DNA of 64,000 nt from PALSA-612 sp963776735 (GCA_963776735.1 CAVZNV010000021.1:62001-126000); one strand, 5' to 3'; counted from the stretch's first letter, positions 33,773 to 43,525 are shown. Notes: a model not told the origin generated them from the letters alone. Numbers and translations: made by a program.

Positions 33773-34129
33773 ATGACTGGCTCAGGAATTGGCCACCGTT
33801 GCCGATCCTTATATGGCGCGGGAGGGCCTGGACATACCCTCCCGCTCTATCTTTCTCCGGAAGATATCCGGGCGCGCCAGCTCAAGTCACGTCCTCTGGA
33901 TGCCGATGCTTCGCCTATGTCTGCATCAGCAGCTACGCACTTGCACCCGGTTCGTCTTGCACTCAGCTACGAATTCGTGGAGGAACGCAACGGCTTGGAT
34001 TGGGGCGATGTCTGGGTCTGGGACTTGGACGACTCCTCACAGCGGACCGTCGAGTGGCTGGGCTCTATGAGCCACGCCACAGCGGAGAGATTCGCAAAGA
34101 CGCGCGGCTACCCGTTCTACCTGGACTAG
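33773..34129 (+). CDS. Hypothetical protein
   Basis: The C-terminal 70 residues (LALSYEFVEERNGLDWGDVW, GSMSHATAERFAKTRGYPFY) look like a genuine small soluble domain rich in Trp and acidic residues. The N-terminal 48 residues are less convincing, and ATG 33917 is a possible start. No domain recognised. The stretch 34130-34673 that follows has no gene apart from a hairpin. Confidence 0.45.
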   Translation: MTGSGIGHRCRSLYGAGGPGHTLPLYLSPEDIRARQLKSRPLDADASPMSASAATHLHPVRLALSYEFVEERNGLDWGDVWVWDLDDSSQRTVEWLGSMSHATAERFAKTRGYPFYLD

Positions 34130-34634
34130 CGAAACGCTTTGGGCTGGGACTCGCCGGTCGGGCAGCGCCGCTTCCCAAGCCTCCGCGTCACGTCCGCCCC
34201 AGTGCGGTAGCGGAGGCCCGTGCGGGCCGGGCGCGGCGGGGTTCGATGTACGCGTTGGTTTCGGGTTCCGCTGGCCGGGGGTCGCTCTGGTGCATGTGGT
34301 AGATGGAGCTAAGGACAGAGCCTTGCGTGCCGCGAACTCGTTCTTTGGGAGCGGCATCTCCTGGCACGGCAGTTGTCCGACTTGCGCTCATGCTGATGTC
34401 GACGGAGGACGAAAGACCGGCGGCTGCTACCCAGAGTTCCGATCCGGGGAGGTGCCGCCGGTCTGCTGAAGCGTATCTCTCCTAACGGACTTCATAGGAC
34501 ACCGTCACAAGCCACGTCACAATGTTGACAGGCGGCGAGTTCGTCTTTACTCTCGTCGGCAGTTCCGATCCGTTAGTAGGGGAGGTTGGCGTGGCGCAGC
34601 CGCCGCTTCGAGTGTTGTGCACCCGTGCCGTCGG

Positions 34635-34660
34635 GGTGATCCGCTTCTGTGCGGATCACC
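34635..34660 (+). promoter_or_regulatory. Hairpin immediately upstream of the MauE-like gene
   Basis: GGTGATCCGC (34635-34644) and GCGGATCACC (34651-34660) form a perfect 10-bp stem with loop TTCTGT. The stem ends 2 nt before GGAG, the likely RBS for GTG 34674. It may be a leader structure, an operator for a dimeric regulator, or a processing site. Confidence 0.5.
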
Positions 34661-34673
34661 ATGGAGTTGCCTT

Positions 34674-35207
34674 GTGCAGCAATTGACGGAGGCCGTTGCT
34701 GCTCTCGCAGCGGTCGCCTTTGCAGCGGCCGCGATTGCGAAGATCGACGGATGGAAGTCGTGGACCGATCTGATCGCTGCGCTCCTGCCCTGGGAGAGGC
34801 TCCGGCCCATCGTCGCGGCTCTGCTGCCAGCTTTGGAGCTTGCGGCAGCTATCATGCTCGTCTGGGCTCCGAGTACTGGCGTGTGGTTTGCCGCAACCCT
34901 CTTCGGCCTGTTCTTCGTTGTGCCCGCGCTGCGTTATCGACAGATCAGAGGGAGAAGTTGCGCATGCTTCGGAGCGGCTAGCTCGTCAGTTATTGGACCA
35001 CGACTCTTGGTGCGGAACGCGGTGTTGTGCGTCGCTTTGACGCTCGTCGCGACCGTCTATGTCGGGTCATCGCGGCTGCCGTTACTTGCGGTCACGAGCG
35101 CGCTACTGATCTTCATTGGCTCGGCGCTGACTCAGCTTTTGTATTCAGCAGTGCGTAGTTACCGCACTTCCTTCGGAGAGCCTCTCTTGGCGAGGCGTCC
35201 ACGGTGA
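34674..35207 (+). CDS. MauE-type redox membrane protein
   Basis: A 178-residue protein with four or more membrane helices (AVAALAAVAFAAAAIAKI, IVAALLPALELAAAIMLVW, TLFGLFFVVPAL, LAVTSALLIFIGSALTQLL) and the MauE hallmark CACFG (Cys96, Cys98) after RYRQIRGRS. MauE-family (DoxX-like) proteins help form disulfides in the methylamine dehydrogenase light chain. The GTG start has GGAG 7 nt upstream. The stop overlaps the MauD-like gene (GTGA), giving an operon. Confidence 0.8.
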   Translation: MQQLTEAVAALAAVAFAAAAIAKIDGWKSWTDLIAALLPWERLRPIVAALLPALELAAAIMLVWAPSTGVWFAATLFGLFFVVPALRYRQIRGRSCACFGAASSSVIGPRLLVRNAVLCVALTLVATVYVGSSRLPLLAVTSALLIFIGSALTQLLYSAVRSYRTSFGEPLLARRPR

Positions 35208-35821
35208 CATTCTTCCTAGTCACAACGGTTGTCTTCTTAGCCGTTGTTGTAGCAATCGAAGGCGTCGCGCTCCTAGCCCTTATGCGGCAGGTCGGTACGG
35301 TGCTCATGCACGTCTCGCCCCCTCGCCCGGGCACGGGTTTCGGCGGTCCCGTCATAGGCGGCTCCGTCTCGGAATCCGTCTTCAGCAGCGTGGCGTTTGA
35401 AGCGCCGGCAGTTTTTATCTTCGTCGGCAGTAACTGTCCTGCGTGTGCTCCCATCGAGCGCGTCCTGAGGACCTTCCGGGATAACTACAACGAGCTCGAG
35501 CTATTCGTTGTCGTGACAGGGGAGTTCGAGGAGAGGCGGATTGAGCACGCTGCAGAGTTGGAGGTAGCGGCGCACCACGATCTCGAAGGGCTTGCTGAGC
35601 TGTGGAAGATCCCCGGAACTCCCTACGCGGTCGGCGTATCCGCCGAGTATCGGATCGCCCACGCCGGCGTCGTCAACACCCTCGATCAACTTGAAGCCCT
35701 CGCGGAGACCACGCTGGTCGGCGTCGCAGACATACCGGACAGCGGCGGGGATCACCGCGCCTTGGAGGCCCCGGTTTTGGTGGACGAAGAACGTCGGATC
35801 AGAGAGGAGGTCGAAGTATGA
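35204..35821 (+). CDS. MauD-type membrane-anchored thioredoxin
   Basis: A 205-residue protein with an N-terminal anchor (FFLVTTVVFLAVVVAIEGVA) and a thioredoxin-fold domain bearing Cys78-Pro-Ala-Cys81 in FIFVGSNCPACAPIERVL. The cis-Pro loop is GTPYAVGVS. It would catalyse thiol/disulfide exchange outside the membrane. It is coupled by 4-nt overlaps to the MauE-like gene before it and the Cys-rich exported protein after it, which is its likely client. Confidence 0.85.
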   Translation: MTFFLVTTVVFLAVVVAIEGVALLALMRQVGTVLMHVSPPRPGTGFGGPVIGGSVSESVFSSVAFEAPAVFIFVGSNCPACAPIERVLRTFRDNYNELELFVVVTGEFEERRIEHAAELEVAAHHDLEGLAELWKIPGTPYAVGVSAEYRIAHAGVVNTLDQLEALAETTLVGVADIPDSGGDHRALEAPVLVDEERRIREEVEV

Positions 35822-36264
35822 GTCAGACGCTCGAACGATCGGAGAGCGGGCACATTGAGTCCGCCGTCGGCGACGCGGCTCGCGAGTTCGCATCGCGTTT
35901 CAGTCGTCGGTCATTCCTAGGTCGGCTGGGGGCGACTGCGGTCGCTGCTTCTGTTGGCACCTCAGCAGCTGTTCTGTATGAGGCCCCGGCGGCTGCAGCT
36001 GCTTTCAGCGAGGCGTGTGGGAACGTCTTCCCTGGCCTCGGCTATTGCGACACTTCGAAAGGCTGCTATTGCGGGTGTTGGAACTCCGGGACGTGTTCAT
36101 TCTGCGACTGTTGCGACAAGAGCGGGTACTGCACGTCGGGTAACCACTGCCACACCTACCCCGACGGTGCACCGATCTGCTGCTACAAGAAGGAGTGGAG
36201 TTCGCCGGCAGGATGTGGCGTAGTGGGCCAGACGACGATCATTTGTCGTGACGGCTTCTGTTAG
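35818..36264 (+). CDS. Tat-exported Cys-rich protein resembling MADH light chain
   Basis: A 148-residue protein with a twin-arginine signal (SRRSFLGRLGATAVAASVG, R30-R31) and a mature part with 16 Cys: 67, 77, 83, 85, 87, 93, 96, 98, 99, 105, 111, 121, 122, 133, 143 and 148. It has only two Trp (88 and 127). Export folded by Tat, dense disulfides and MauE/MauD partners parallel the methylamine dehydrogenase light chain, where two Trp form the TTQ cofactor. The overall length is shorter and no heavy-chain or mauG gene is present, so a TTQ role is only a hypothesis. Confidence 0.7.
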   Translation: MSQTLERSESGHIESAVGDAAREFASRFSRRSFLGRLGATAVAASVGTSAAVLYEAPAAAAAFSEACGNVFPGLGYCDTSKGCYCGCWNSGTCSFCDCCDKSGYCTSGNHCHTYPDGAPICCYKKEWSSPAGCGVVGQTTIICRDGFC

Positions 36265-36436
36265 CGTCGCCGGGATTCGTCACGAACGACTGATTAAGCC
36301 GGTCGTGATGGTTGCGGTCGCCACACCGATTGCAGTGGCGTCGCTTCTGGCGGGGATCGACCGGGGAGCACAAATCACGATTCCGCTGGTCGTGCTGGCG
36401 CTTATGAGCGGGTGGTATGCGTCTTGGTCGCCCTGA
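36248..36436 (+). CDS. Small two-helix membrane protein
   Basis: A 62-residue protein with two hydrophobic segments (LIKPVVMVAVATPIAVASLL, ITIPLVVLALMSGWYASW). It overlaps the end of the Cys-rich gene by 17 nt at GTG 36248; a later start is possible. It lies inside the MauE/MauD operon, so it may be an accessory subunit. No family recognised. Confidence 0.5.
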   Translation: MTASVSVAGIRHERLIKPVVMVAVATPIAVASLLAGIDRGAQITIPLVVLALMSGWYASWSP

Positions 36437-36445
36437 GGACTGTCA

Positions 36446-37024
36446 ATGGCTCTGACCTTCGGTCCGGCCGTGAGCCGGACGAGACAAGCACACGTCATCA
36501 GGGCGATCCACGGCTTGTCCATGCTGGTCGGGGCAGTGATGACCTATGCGATCCTCGCCCTGGCGGTGAAAGCGCTATCCGGAATCGACAGGTGGGTGGC
36601 TGTCAGCATGGTCGTGAGCCTGGCCGTGCTCGCCCTGTTGCGCGATCTCGGCATACCGAGCCCCGTTCCGTACGTAAACCTGCAGGTGGCGGAATGGCTC
36701 CGAGACGTGCTGCCGACGTGGGGTGTCGCTGCGGCGTTTGGGTGGCTTCTCGGACTCGGGTTTGCGACGAAGTTCACCTACGGAGTACACACGATTTTGG
36801 TGGCTGCGGTTGCACTCCTATTGGCCCCCGGACCCGCAGTCGGAGTACTCGCGGTTTGGGTCGGAGCACGACTACTCGTTACCTTCATCGGCAGCGAAGC
36901 CGAGGGGCTCGCTGGTATGTGCGCGCGGTTTGCCGCGATGCGCACACAGCTGTACCTGCTGCGATTTACTTCCGCTCTCGCTGTTGTCTTGGCAATTGGG
37001 CTCGTCATCCGCGTCGAAATGTAA
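36446..37024 (+). CDS. Polytopic membrane protein of the Mau-like operon
   Basis: A 192-residue protein with about five membrane segments (GLSMLVGAVMTYAILALAVK, VAVSMVVSLAVLALL, TWGVAAAFGWLLGLGFA, TILVAAVALLLA, FTSALAVVLAIGLVIRV). It starts 9 nt after the previous stop. In mau clusters the analogous position is taken by MauF, but no clear sequence match is seen, so this stays unassigned. Confidence 0.6.
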   Translation: MALTFGPAVSRTRQAHVIRAIHGLSMLVGAVMTYAILALAVKALSGIDRWVAVSMVVSLAVLALLRDLGIPSPVPYVNLQVAEWLRDVLPTWGVAAAFGWLLGLGFATKFTYGVHTILVAAVALLLAPGPAVGVLAVWVGARLLVTFIGSEAEGLAGMCARFAAMRTQLYLLRFTSALAVVLAIGLVIRVEM

Positions 37025-37045
37025 ACCGTGATGGGAGGAGGAAGA

Positions 37046-37591
37046 ATGCGTTCCGCCGTTCTTAGTCGACAGATTCGACAGACAACGAAGGCGTACTTTA
37101 CGGCTCGTCCAACGCTGCGGGTAGATATCCCGTCAAGCTGGTCGGTGCGCGACAGTGCGTTCTCCGTTCCTACGATGCCGCGCTGTCTCATGTTTGCCTC
37201 CAATGAGTCGCTGCCGTTGGTACCAGCGGGAAACGGAGAGTGGGACCAGCCGGTATATGCGCTCAGCGATGCCGGGGTCGCACTCGAGCTTTCCGTGCTC
37301 GACACTTGGCAGAACCCTGACAAATGGCTCAAACCTCAGGCCGTCCACGTTATCAAGGCCGCGGGCGAGTGGCCGACAGATCCCAACAGCGCCTTGAAAG
37401 CGGCTCCGGCTCTTAATCACGCTTTGAGCGTCGCCGAGCTCCAACTTGACGTCGCCCAAGAAGACGGCCGAGCGCATCGCTTGGGGTGGTATCAGCTCGG
37501 GCATTGGGCCGTCCTCGTGGAGTTGTGGGCTGGCAAGAACGCGGACATCTCAAGCGCCGGTCGCGTGATTACAAGCATCAGGCCCTCCTAG
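37046..37591 (+). CDS. Hypothetical soluble protein of the Mau-like operon
   Basis: A 181-residue protein with PTLRVDIPSSWSV, ELSVLDTWQNPDKWLKPQAV and LGWYQLGHWAVLVELWAGKN, a beta-rich lipocalin-like pattern. It has no signal peptide. ATG 37046 has GGGAGGAGGA just upstream, a strong RBS; ATG 37028 is less likely. It lies 21 nt after the membrane protein gene. Confidence 0.6.
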   Translation: MRSAVLSRQIRQTTKAYFTARPTLRVDIPSSWSVRDSAFSVPTMPRCLMFASNESLPLVPAGNGEWDQPVYALSDAGVALELSVLDTWQNPDKWLKPQAVHVIKAAGEWPTDPNSALKAAPALNHALSVAELQLDVAQEDGRAHRLGWYQLGHWAVLVELWAGKNADISSAGRVITSIRPS

Positions 37592-37632
37592 GCCCCCTCT
37601 GCCAGTAGAGGTAACGTTATGCCCTCGTGGGG

Positions 37633-38319
37633 ATGAGTTTCCGAGTAACGGTCTTGAAGGGCCGTATCGCGCTCGTCGCAGTCGGCGTGGTCGCTGCCGG
37701 TTCAGCTAACGCTGGCAGCGTGCTCGCCACGATCGCCCGAGATCAAGGCGACGGAGCTGTCCGGCTTTCACCGACACCAAGCTCTGTACTTCGTTTATGC
37801 ACAAGCGTCGCGACCCTGGCGCCTGCATGCCCGCGCCGTGTTCCGTACATCACCCATTCGCCTGGCCAACAGCCGTACGATCTCGTATCGCTTTGTGCTC
37901 CGGGTAGGCAAGGCTGCGCCGGCGTCACGTGGGATGATTTCAACATCGGTGCGAGCGGCAATGGCGACCGGCCACCCGTGTGGACGCACATGACGGTCTT
38001 TGCGGGTCGTTTGACTGGTACGAAGGCATTCCCGTTCCACTACCCGACAGGTGGCCGGCCCGTTGCAGTTGCGAACGGGCTGTTTGCCAAGGACGCAAAC
38101 AAAGCTCTGTACTTCGGCCAGATGCACTGGAGCGGCAAGCGTGGAACGCTTGTCCTGGCGCCGCTCTTTCCCGCAGGGGGCGAGCAGGGCGGTCACCTCA
38201 TCTTTCGGTGGCATCGCGGTTCGACGGAGTATGCAGTCGGCCTCCATGCCTGGGAGCCATTTCTTCAGACCGTGGCGACGTTGCACGAGATTGTCGACTC
38301 AATACCGCAGCGTCCGTAG
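37633..38319 (+). CDS. Exported hypothetical protein
   Basis: A 228-residue protein with a signal-like N-terminus (LKGRIALVAVGVVAAGSANA), four Cys in the first half of the mature part (RLCTS, PACPRR, SLCAP, GCAGV) and a beta-rich second half. It closes the plus-strand operon that begins with the MauE-like gene. GTG 37627 is an alternative start. The following stretch 38320-38689 contains no clear gene. Confidence 0.5.
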   Translation: MSFRVTVLKGRIALVAVGVVAAGSANAGSVLATIARDQGDGAVRLSPTPSSVLRLCTSVATLAPACPRRVPYITHSPGQQPYDLVSLCAPGRQGCAGVTWDDFNIGASGNGDRPPVWTHMTVFAGRLTGTKAFPFHYPTGGRPVAVANGLFAKDANKALYFGQMHWSGKRGTLVLAPLFPAGGEQGGHLIFRWHRGSTEYAVGLHAWEPFLQTVATLHEIVDSIPQRP

Positions 38320-38689
38320 CGGCGGAGGCGTTTGGACGAGTAGTTTGCGGTGCCGAGCGGCGGCGTACTGCGAACGTAGACCTCGGCCTAGAGGAGCTGC
38401 TGGAGCAGCCCGTGCGGTGGTCGCAGGCCAACCCCTTCGTTCAGGCGCTACTCGGCGCTGAGGCTGCTCTGTAATTTGCCCTCCGCGCGACCTGAACCGA
38501 CTCAACAGGCTCGGTTGATCAGCGCTCACCTATCTGGAGCGTCAGGCGTCTACTTGATGGCGCTGCGCCATACCATGGCTCAGGGCCAGGTGAAGGCCGG
38601 CCGGTGGAGGTCCTCATAGCTGGATGCAGCCTCGCTCGGTATGCACGGATCGCATCACCCAATTCTCGGACTACGGATCGCCGTGTCCT

Positions 38690-39245
38690 TCTTCAGCGCA
38701 CGCTGGACACATGGGCCAGCGGCTAGGGAGCCGGCGTGGACGCGGAGGAACTCGCGTCCAGCTCAGCTCCGCGCGACCGCCAGCCGGAGACACGCCGGCT
38801 TGCCGGAGGATCTTGGCGACAGTCGTCGCCGAGACACGCCGACCGACGCCTGCCAGCTCGCCGACAATCCGCTGGTAACCCCAGCGCGGATTCTCACGCG
38901 CCAGACGCAGAACCAACTCGCGAAGCTCCAACGAGACGCCGGGTCGGCCCGGTGGCCGTCCGGCATACGTCCAATGTCTCCGCACAAGCCGGCGATGCCA
39001 GCCAAGCAGCGTCTCCGCGCGAACGAAGAACGATGATCGGCTCGCCCCGCTCAGCAGCCGACCGGCTGCAGCCAGGAACACCCGATCACCCTCATCGAGC
39101 CGGGCCGAGCAACCTGCCGACAGAGAACCGCTAGCTCGTGGCGAAGCACCACGATCTCAAGTTCCTTGAACTCACGCGAACGGAAACGCAGCGCTGTGAC
39201 CACCAGCGCACGCCGAGACAACAGGTACAGCAACGGCACGACCAA
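38690..39245 (-). mobile_element. HTH-integrase-type transposase, fragment 3 (longest)
   Basis: The minus strand encodes LLYLLSRRALVVTALRFRSR and EFKELEIVVLRHELAVLCRQ. After a one-base shift near 39100 it continues DRVFLAAAGRLL, AETLLGWHRRLVRRHWTYAG, ENPRWGYQRIVGELAGVGRR and VSATTVAKILRQAGVSP. The N-terminal and HTH_21-like parts of an rve transposase are present, but the sequence ends before the DDE catalytic domain. Inactive. Nothing is seen in 39246-39504. Confidence 0.65.
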
Positions 39246-39504
39246 ACCAACGCCTCCCTCTCCCCAAACCGAAGAGAGCCGACTCTACGGCGAACACAGC
39301 GCCCACGCACCATCCCGCACGCCGGACGGGTTACGTACCCCACGGCCTTGGCTGCGCTGGACGCGGAGCGAACATCTTGGGGCGAACGTTCGTTCCGTTC
39401 GCTATCCAGACTCCTACCGGGTGGAACTGATCGAGACAGGCGACGGCTAGACGCTGTCTGTGGTTCGGGTGTCTGTCGGCGCGTTCGTCTGTTGGGGGCG
39501 GAGG

Positions 39505-42503
39505 TTATTTTGGGCTGCGTCCCCAGTCGAGGTTTGAGTCATCTGATGTCGGATCCTTAGTGAGTTTGGTCACGCCTGTGCCATTGCTGTTCATGACGTA
39601 AATCGCGTGGATGTGCGTGACCCGGTCACTGCTGAATGGAATCTTTTTGCCATCAGGCGACCAGGCAGGAGTCTGGTCTGACGCTTGCGCGTCGTGCGTC
39701 AGGTTCCTCATCGCGCTGCCGTCGGCGTTCATGAGGTAGATGTCATCGTTGTTGCCGGTCTTGTTGCTTTGGAACGCGATTTGTGTTCCGTTTGGAGACC
39801 AGGCCGGGAAGCGAGCATTCATACCTTTCGTCAGTCGTCGTAAGCCGCTTCCGTTTGCGTTGATCACGTAGAGATCGTACGGAGCTTGGTCATTGGGTCT
39901 TCTACCGAATACGATCCTCTTGCCGTCGGGGGACCAGGCGGGGTCGATGTCTTTGGAAGGCGTCGTAGTCAGCTGCTTTTGAGTCTTACCGTTGGAGTTC
40001 ATGGTGTAGATCTCGAGCTTGCCGGCTCGATCGCTCAAGAAGGCAATCGTTCCGTTGACGGACCAGGTCGGATTGGAGTCCTCGGCCACGTTATTGGTAA
40101 GCCTTCTGACACCGCTGCGGTTGGCGTTGATCTTGTAGATTTCTGGGTTGCCATCTTTGCTGCTGGAAAAGACGAGCGCTTTGCCGCTTGGAGACCACGC
40201 AGGGTCGGTGGCGCCGTTCCCGATCAGCTCGTAGCGGCCGGTGCCGTTGCTGTTGATTAGGTCGATTTCTTTGCCGCCGGTATTGTCGCTGACGAACGCG
40301 ATCCGGCCGTTTGTCCCAGCATTGGCGGCGGCTGCCATCGGGAACTGCAACGGCCCGACCCAAATCGGATCATGGCTCCTGGGCTTGCCATTGAACCTGT
40401 TGAGTTGAGTGATGGTGTGATCACCTGCGTTGATCACGTACACGTTTCCGCTCCCCGGGCCGCTGAGCGCCGTCGAGCCTCCGACGGCTACCGGTCGGTC
40501 TCCGGTTGAGGTTGTCGCGAGTGGGTTGCTCGCATAGTTGAACGATTCGATTTTGTTGATTGTCCAGAGGGCGGCAAAGAGGTCGCTGCTGCGTTGGTCG
40601 ACCCAGATGGCTGCTGGTGTGGCGGGAAGCGCAAGGTTCTTGGAGACCTTGCGCGTCGCTATGTCAACGACGGCGATGGCACGTGCAAGTGGGACATAGA
40701 GCTTCCCGGAAAACGCGGCAACGTTCCATGCGGTTCCGGCCCGACGGGTATCGGGACACCGGGTTTGAGCTGCGATCCTATGCGTGTGAAAGGCACGATC
40801 GTCCCGGCTGACTGGTCGGCGACGAACACCTCGGGTTGGCCTGCGGTGGTCGTGATTCCGAGACCAGACGGGAAGAACTTGAGAGGAGAAGCACAGGCGT
40901 CCAGACTCGCCGATGTGCCAACGAGGCAGAGCCGCCCCGTTCGAGCTTTCGTGTTCCCGGCGGCGACGGCGACCTGCGAACCCGAGCTAGCGAGCGCCTG
41001 TCCGTCGGCGAGAGGTGTTGCGTGCTCGCTCGGGTTGTCGGGCGGTCCAACCATCAAAGATGTGTCGTTGAGCGTGTAGAGGCGATGGCCAGCCGCCGCA
41101 ATTGATCGCGGGTGGTTCGGGTCTTCGACGACACGGCCGAGTCTGAGCGAGTTTCCGTCGGGGTTGAGCTGAATGAGGCGTCCTGTCGGGTCGGCAAGGA
41201 AGAGCGAGCCGTCTGACACAGCCAACGCGACCTGTTGTGAGCTGGGCGGTAGCTTGACTTGGGCTTTGGCTTCGCTCGGTAACGCGAACAACATCACGAG
41301 GCCGGCACCGAGCCCAGTGACTACGAGCACGGCAACGATCCACACGGGCCGGCTGCGGGCTCGCGCAGCCCCGAACAAGCCTTTCGGCGAACGGACGAAG
41401 TCGAAGAACCGACGGCGCTGAGGCGCAGCCGTGGGATTTGTTTCAACCGTGGTGTCAGCCGGCGGTAGTGGACCCTCGCCTGGGGGAGGGACAGGCTCTG
41501 TACCTGTACGCCCGTCTGAGTCGGGCGCTTCCTCGAGACGGGGTTTTGGAGCGTCGAGGGCTGCTCTCGCCGCCTGTGAGACGCCACGACTGTCGTCGTT
41601 CGTCAGGTATTCGAGCATCGCGCGGGCGACGTTCGCCAGGCCGGGGTGGTTCCCGTAGAGGAGTCGTTCTAGCTCGAGGACTGCTCCCTCGCGTACGCCG
41701 GCGAAAGGGCTGTGGCTGGCGTCGCGTAGCTCTTCGGGCAGCTCGGCTTGGCGAGGGCTGCGGGCGATGTAGAGGCGACCGTGGATCTGGAGGGCGGACT
41801 TGCTGGGGGTCTGGTTGGGGGTTTGTGACCGCACCTGGTCATAGACGTAGTCGTAGAGCTCGTCGAACGAAATGAAGCCATCCCGATCTCGATCTGCGTC
41901 CCCGGTCTCCAAGCCGCGAACGACGGCCGACGTGAACACGGACGGCGTGCCTTTGCCGGAGCGATCATCTCCTTCGAAGGCGTACTCCATCGCTGTTGAG
42001 GCTGTGAGCACTGCTCGGCCGCGGCCAGAGAGGCGATCCATGACGTCAACGGAGCCCCCAGCTCTTGTCTTCATCCCTCGCGCGAAGGCGCCGCTGTAGC
42101 AGCAGTCGAGCAGCAGCATGATCCGGCGAGCTCGGCTGGAGTCCATGAGATCGTTCACGAACTCGGTGGAAAGCGCCGTCGACTGCAACCGTCCAAGCTC
42201 CGTGTTCGAGAGTGCGAAGAAGAGCTCACCGTCTAGGGCCTTGACTCCGTGACACGCGAAATGGACTAAGAGCAGGTCGTCGGATTCCCCGCCGCTGAGA
42301 AATTCGTCGAGCTTGCCGCGCACCTCCCACCATGGTTCGTCAAGCGACGTTTCCACATCGAATCCGCCGATTGTCGTGTCGCCCAGGACGCGCGCGAGCG
42401 CTTCCGCGTCAGTTGCCGGGGCGCGGAGCGTGTTAAGCCTGGCGTCGTGGTAATTCGAAGCTGCGACGATCAGCGCTCTCCGTCGCTCGCTGAGAACACT
42501 CAT
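39505..42503 (-). CDS. Caspase-like protease with membrane helix and beta-propeller, frameshifted near 40730
   Basis: About 1,000 residues when one missing base near 40730 is restored. The caspase-like (C14) domain has catalytic His85 (HFACHG) and Cys135 (LLLDCCYSGAF), then an EF-hand-like DADRDRDGFISFDELYDYV. A Pro-rich linker and membrane segment (PVWIVAVLVVTGLGAGLVML) follow. The C-terminal part is a propeller: YncE-like strands, then six or more TolB/WD40-like repeats (DPAWSPDGKRIVFGRR, TPAWSPDGKKIPFSSD). The membrane segment would place the propeller outside the cell. The ATG overlaps the EACC1 gene stop by 4 nt. The architecture fits a conflict-system effector. Confidence 0.75.
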
Positions 42504-42898
42504 GACTTCGAATGGCGCTCGATCCACGCGGTGACCAAGCGCTCCTGATCGACCGAAGAGACGCCACTGAGTTCAAGCGTGTCGCCATCAATCGCGAGTT
42601 TGACTGTGCGCGGTTGGCCTACGAGCCACGTCTTCACAGCGGCCGTAAGCGCTTGAAGCGCAACCGCGCCCTTCCCGACGATGACCACCAACGCACCGAT
42701 GGTCACTGGATCGATAGCCCGGGTTCCAGAGGGGGTCTCGCCAACAAACCGCGCCTCAACCGTCTCGACCGCGTCGAGATCGAGCAGCTCACGTCGCAGC
42801 GACAAACTCAGCCGCTCGTGCTCCTCATCGTCGAGCGATCCGTCCTCACCGAGGCTGAGCTCGACACCCAGCCCCCCGCCTGCCGGTTCGCTCACCAC
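42500..42898 (-). CDS. EACC1 (effector-associated constant component) protein
   Basis: A 132-residue protein matching the EACC1 pattern: SLSLRRELLDLDAVETVEAR, a central hydrophobic DPVTIGALVVIVGKGAVALQ and LTAAVKTWLVGQPRTVKLAI with a final VDQERLVTAWIERH. EACC1 proteins are small partners of caspase, TIR and other effectors in predicted conflict systems. It is translationally coupled to the caspase gene. The GTG start at 42898 is followed by a second GTG. Confidence 0.7.
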   Translation of the reverse strand: MVSEPAGGGLGVELSLGEDGSLDDEEHERLSLSLRRELLDLDAVETVEARFVGETPSGTRAIDPVTIGALVVIVGKGAVALQALTAAVKTWLVGQPRTVKLAIDGDTLELSGVSSVDQERLVTAWIERHSKS

Positions 42899-43179
42899 GG
42901 CAATGACAGTTCAAGAGGCGACTCTCGGAGAGCCGTCTCGATGGATATCGCCTGCTCTGACCGGCCAAACATTGCCCTCCTCTTGCCGCAGTCTCGGGCC
43001 GCACAACACCCTCCGCGCAAGGGAATTACACAAAGGAGTATCGCACTTTGTCACGGTTGCTTCAAGCGGTGCGAAAGTCGGATCGGCATCTCGACTGGAG
43101 ACGTCGTTTCTGGGACGGCGGAGCGTCTGGCGGCCTGGCGACGATTTGCAGGCAGGCCGGTGATTTTGGCACCCCACAG

Positions 43180-43309
43180 GGCATGAAGGTCGGCGGTCGG
43201 CGCCGGCTAACGATCCCGTCTGCGATGGCCTACGGCGCACGCGGAGCCGGTGGAGTGATCAAGCCGCACGAGCCACTTGTTCGTCATCGATCTGCTGGCC
43301 GTCGAGTAG
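43180..43309 (+). pseudogene. FKBP-type prolyl isomerase C-terminal fragment
   Basis: GMKVGGRRRLTIPSAMAYGA and GGVIKPHEPLV are the C-terminal FKBP motifs. A one-base shift then gives FVIDLLAVE and the stop at 43307-43309. The N-terminal two thirds are missing. The piece lies between the conflict system and att copy C, and is probably chromosomal or island debris. Confidence 0.6.
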
Positions 43310-43525
43310 TCCGGGCCTACTGCTCCTAGTCAACGGGCCTCAGTCGATGACACGAATCTGACACGGAAGTAGTGCGAAGAGGCCCACTCCGATGCAGCAC
43401 CAGTAAGCGGACGAGGCCCGCTCATGTCCACCTCTGACCGCCTGCAATCCAGTCTTCAAGCCAAATCGCGCTCCTGTGCGGGAGGGCCTTCTTCACTCGT
43501 AATGAACGACTCACCGCGGGGTGGC

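Noticed and set aside
37980..38474. Second gene overlapping the end of the exported protein gene
   Set aside because: Only the last about 50 residues look protein-like and there is no start; probably chance or a minor fragment.
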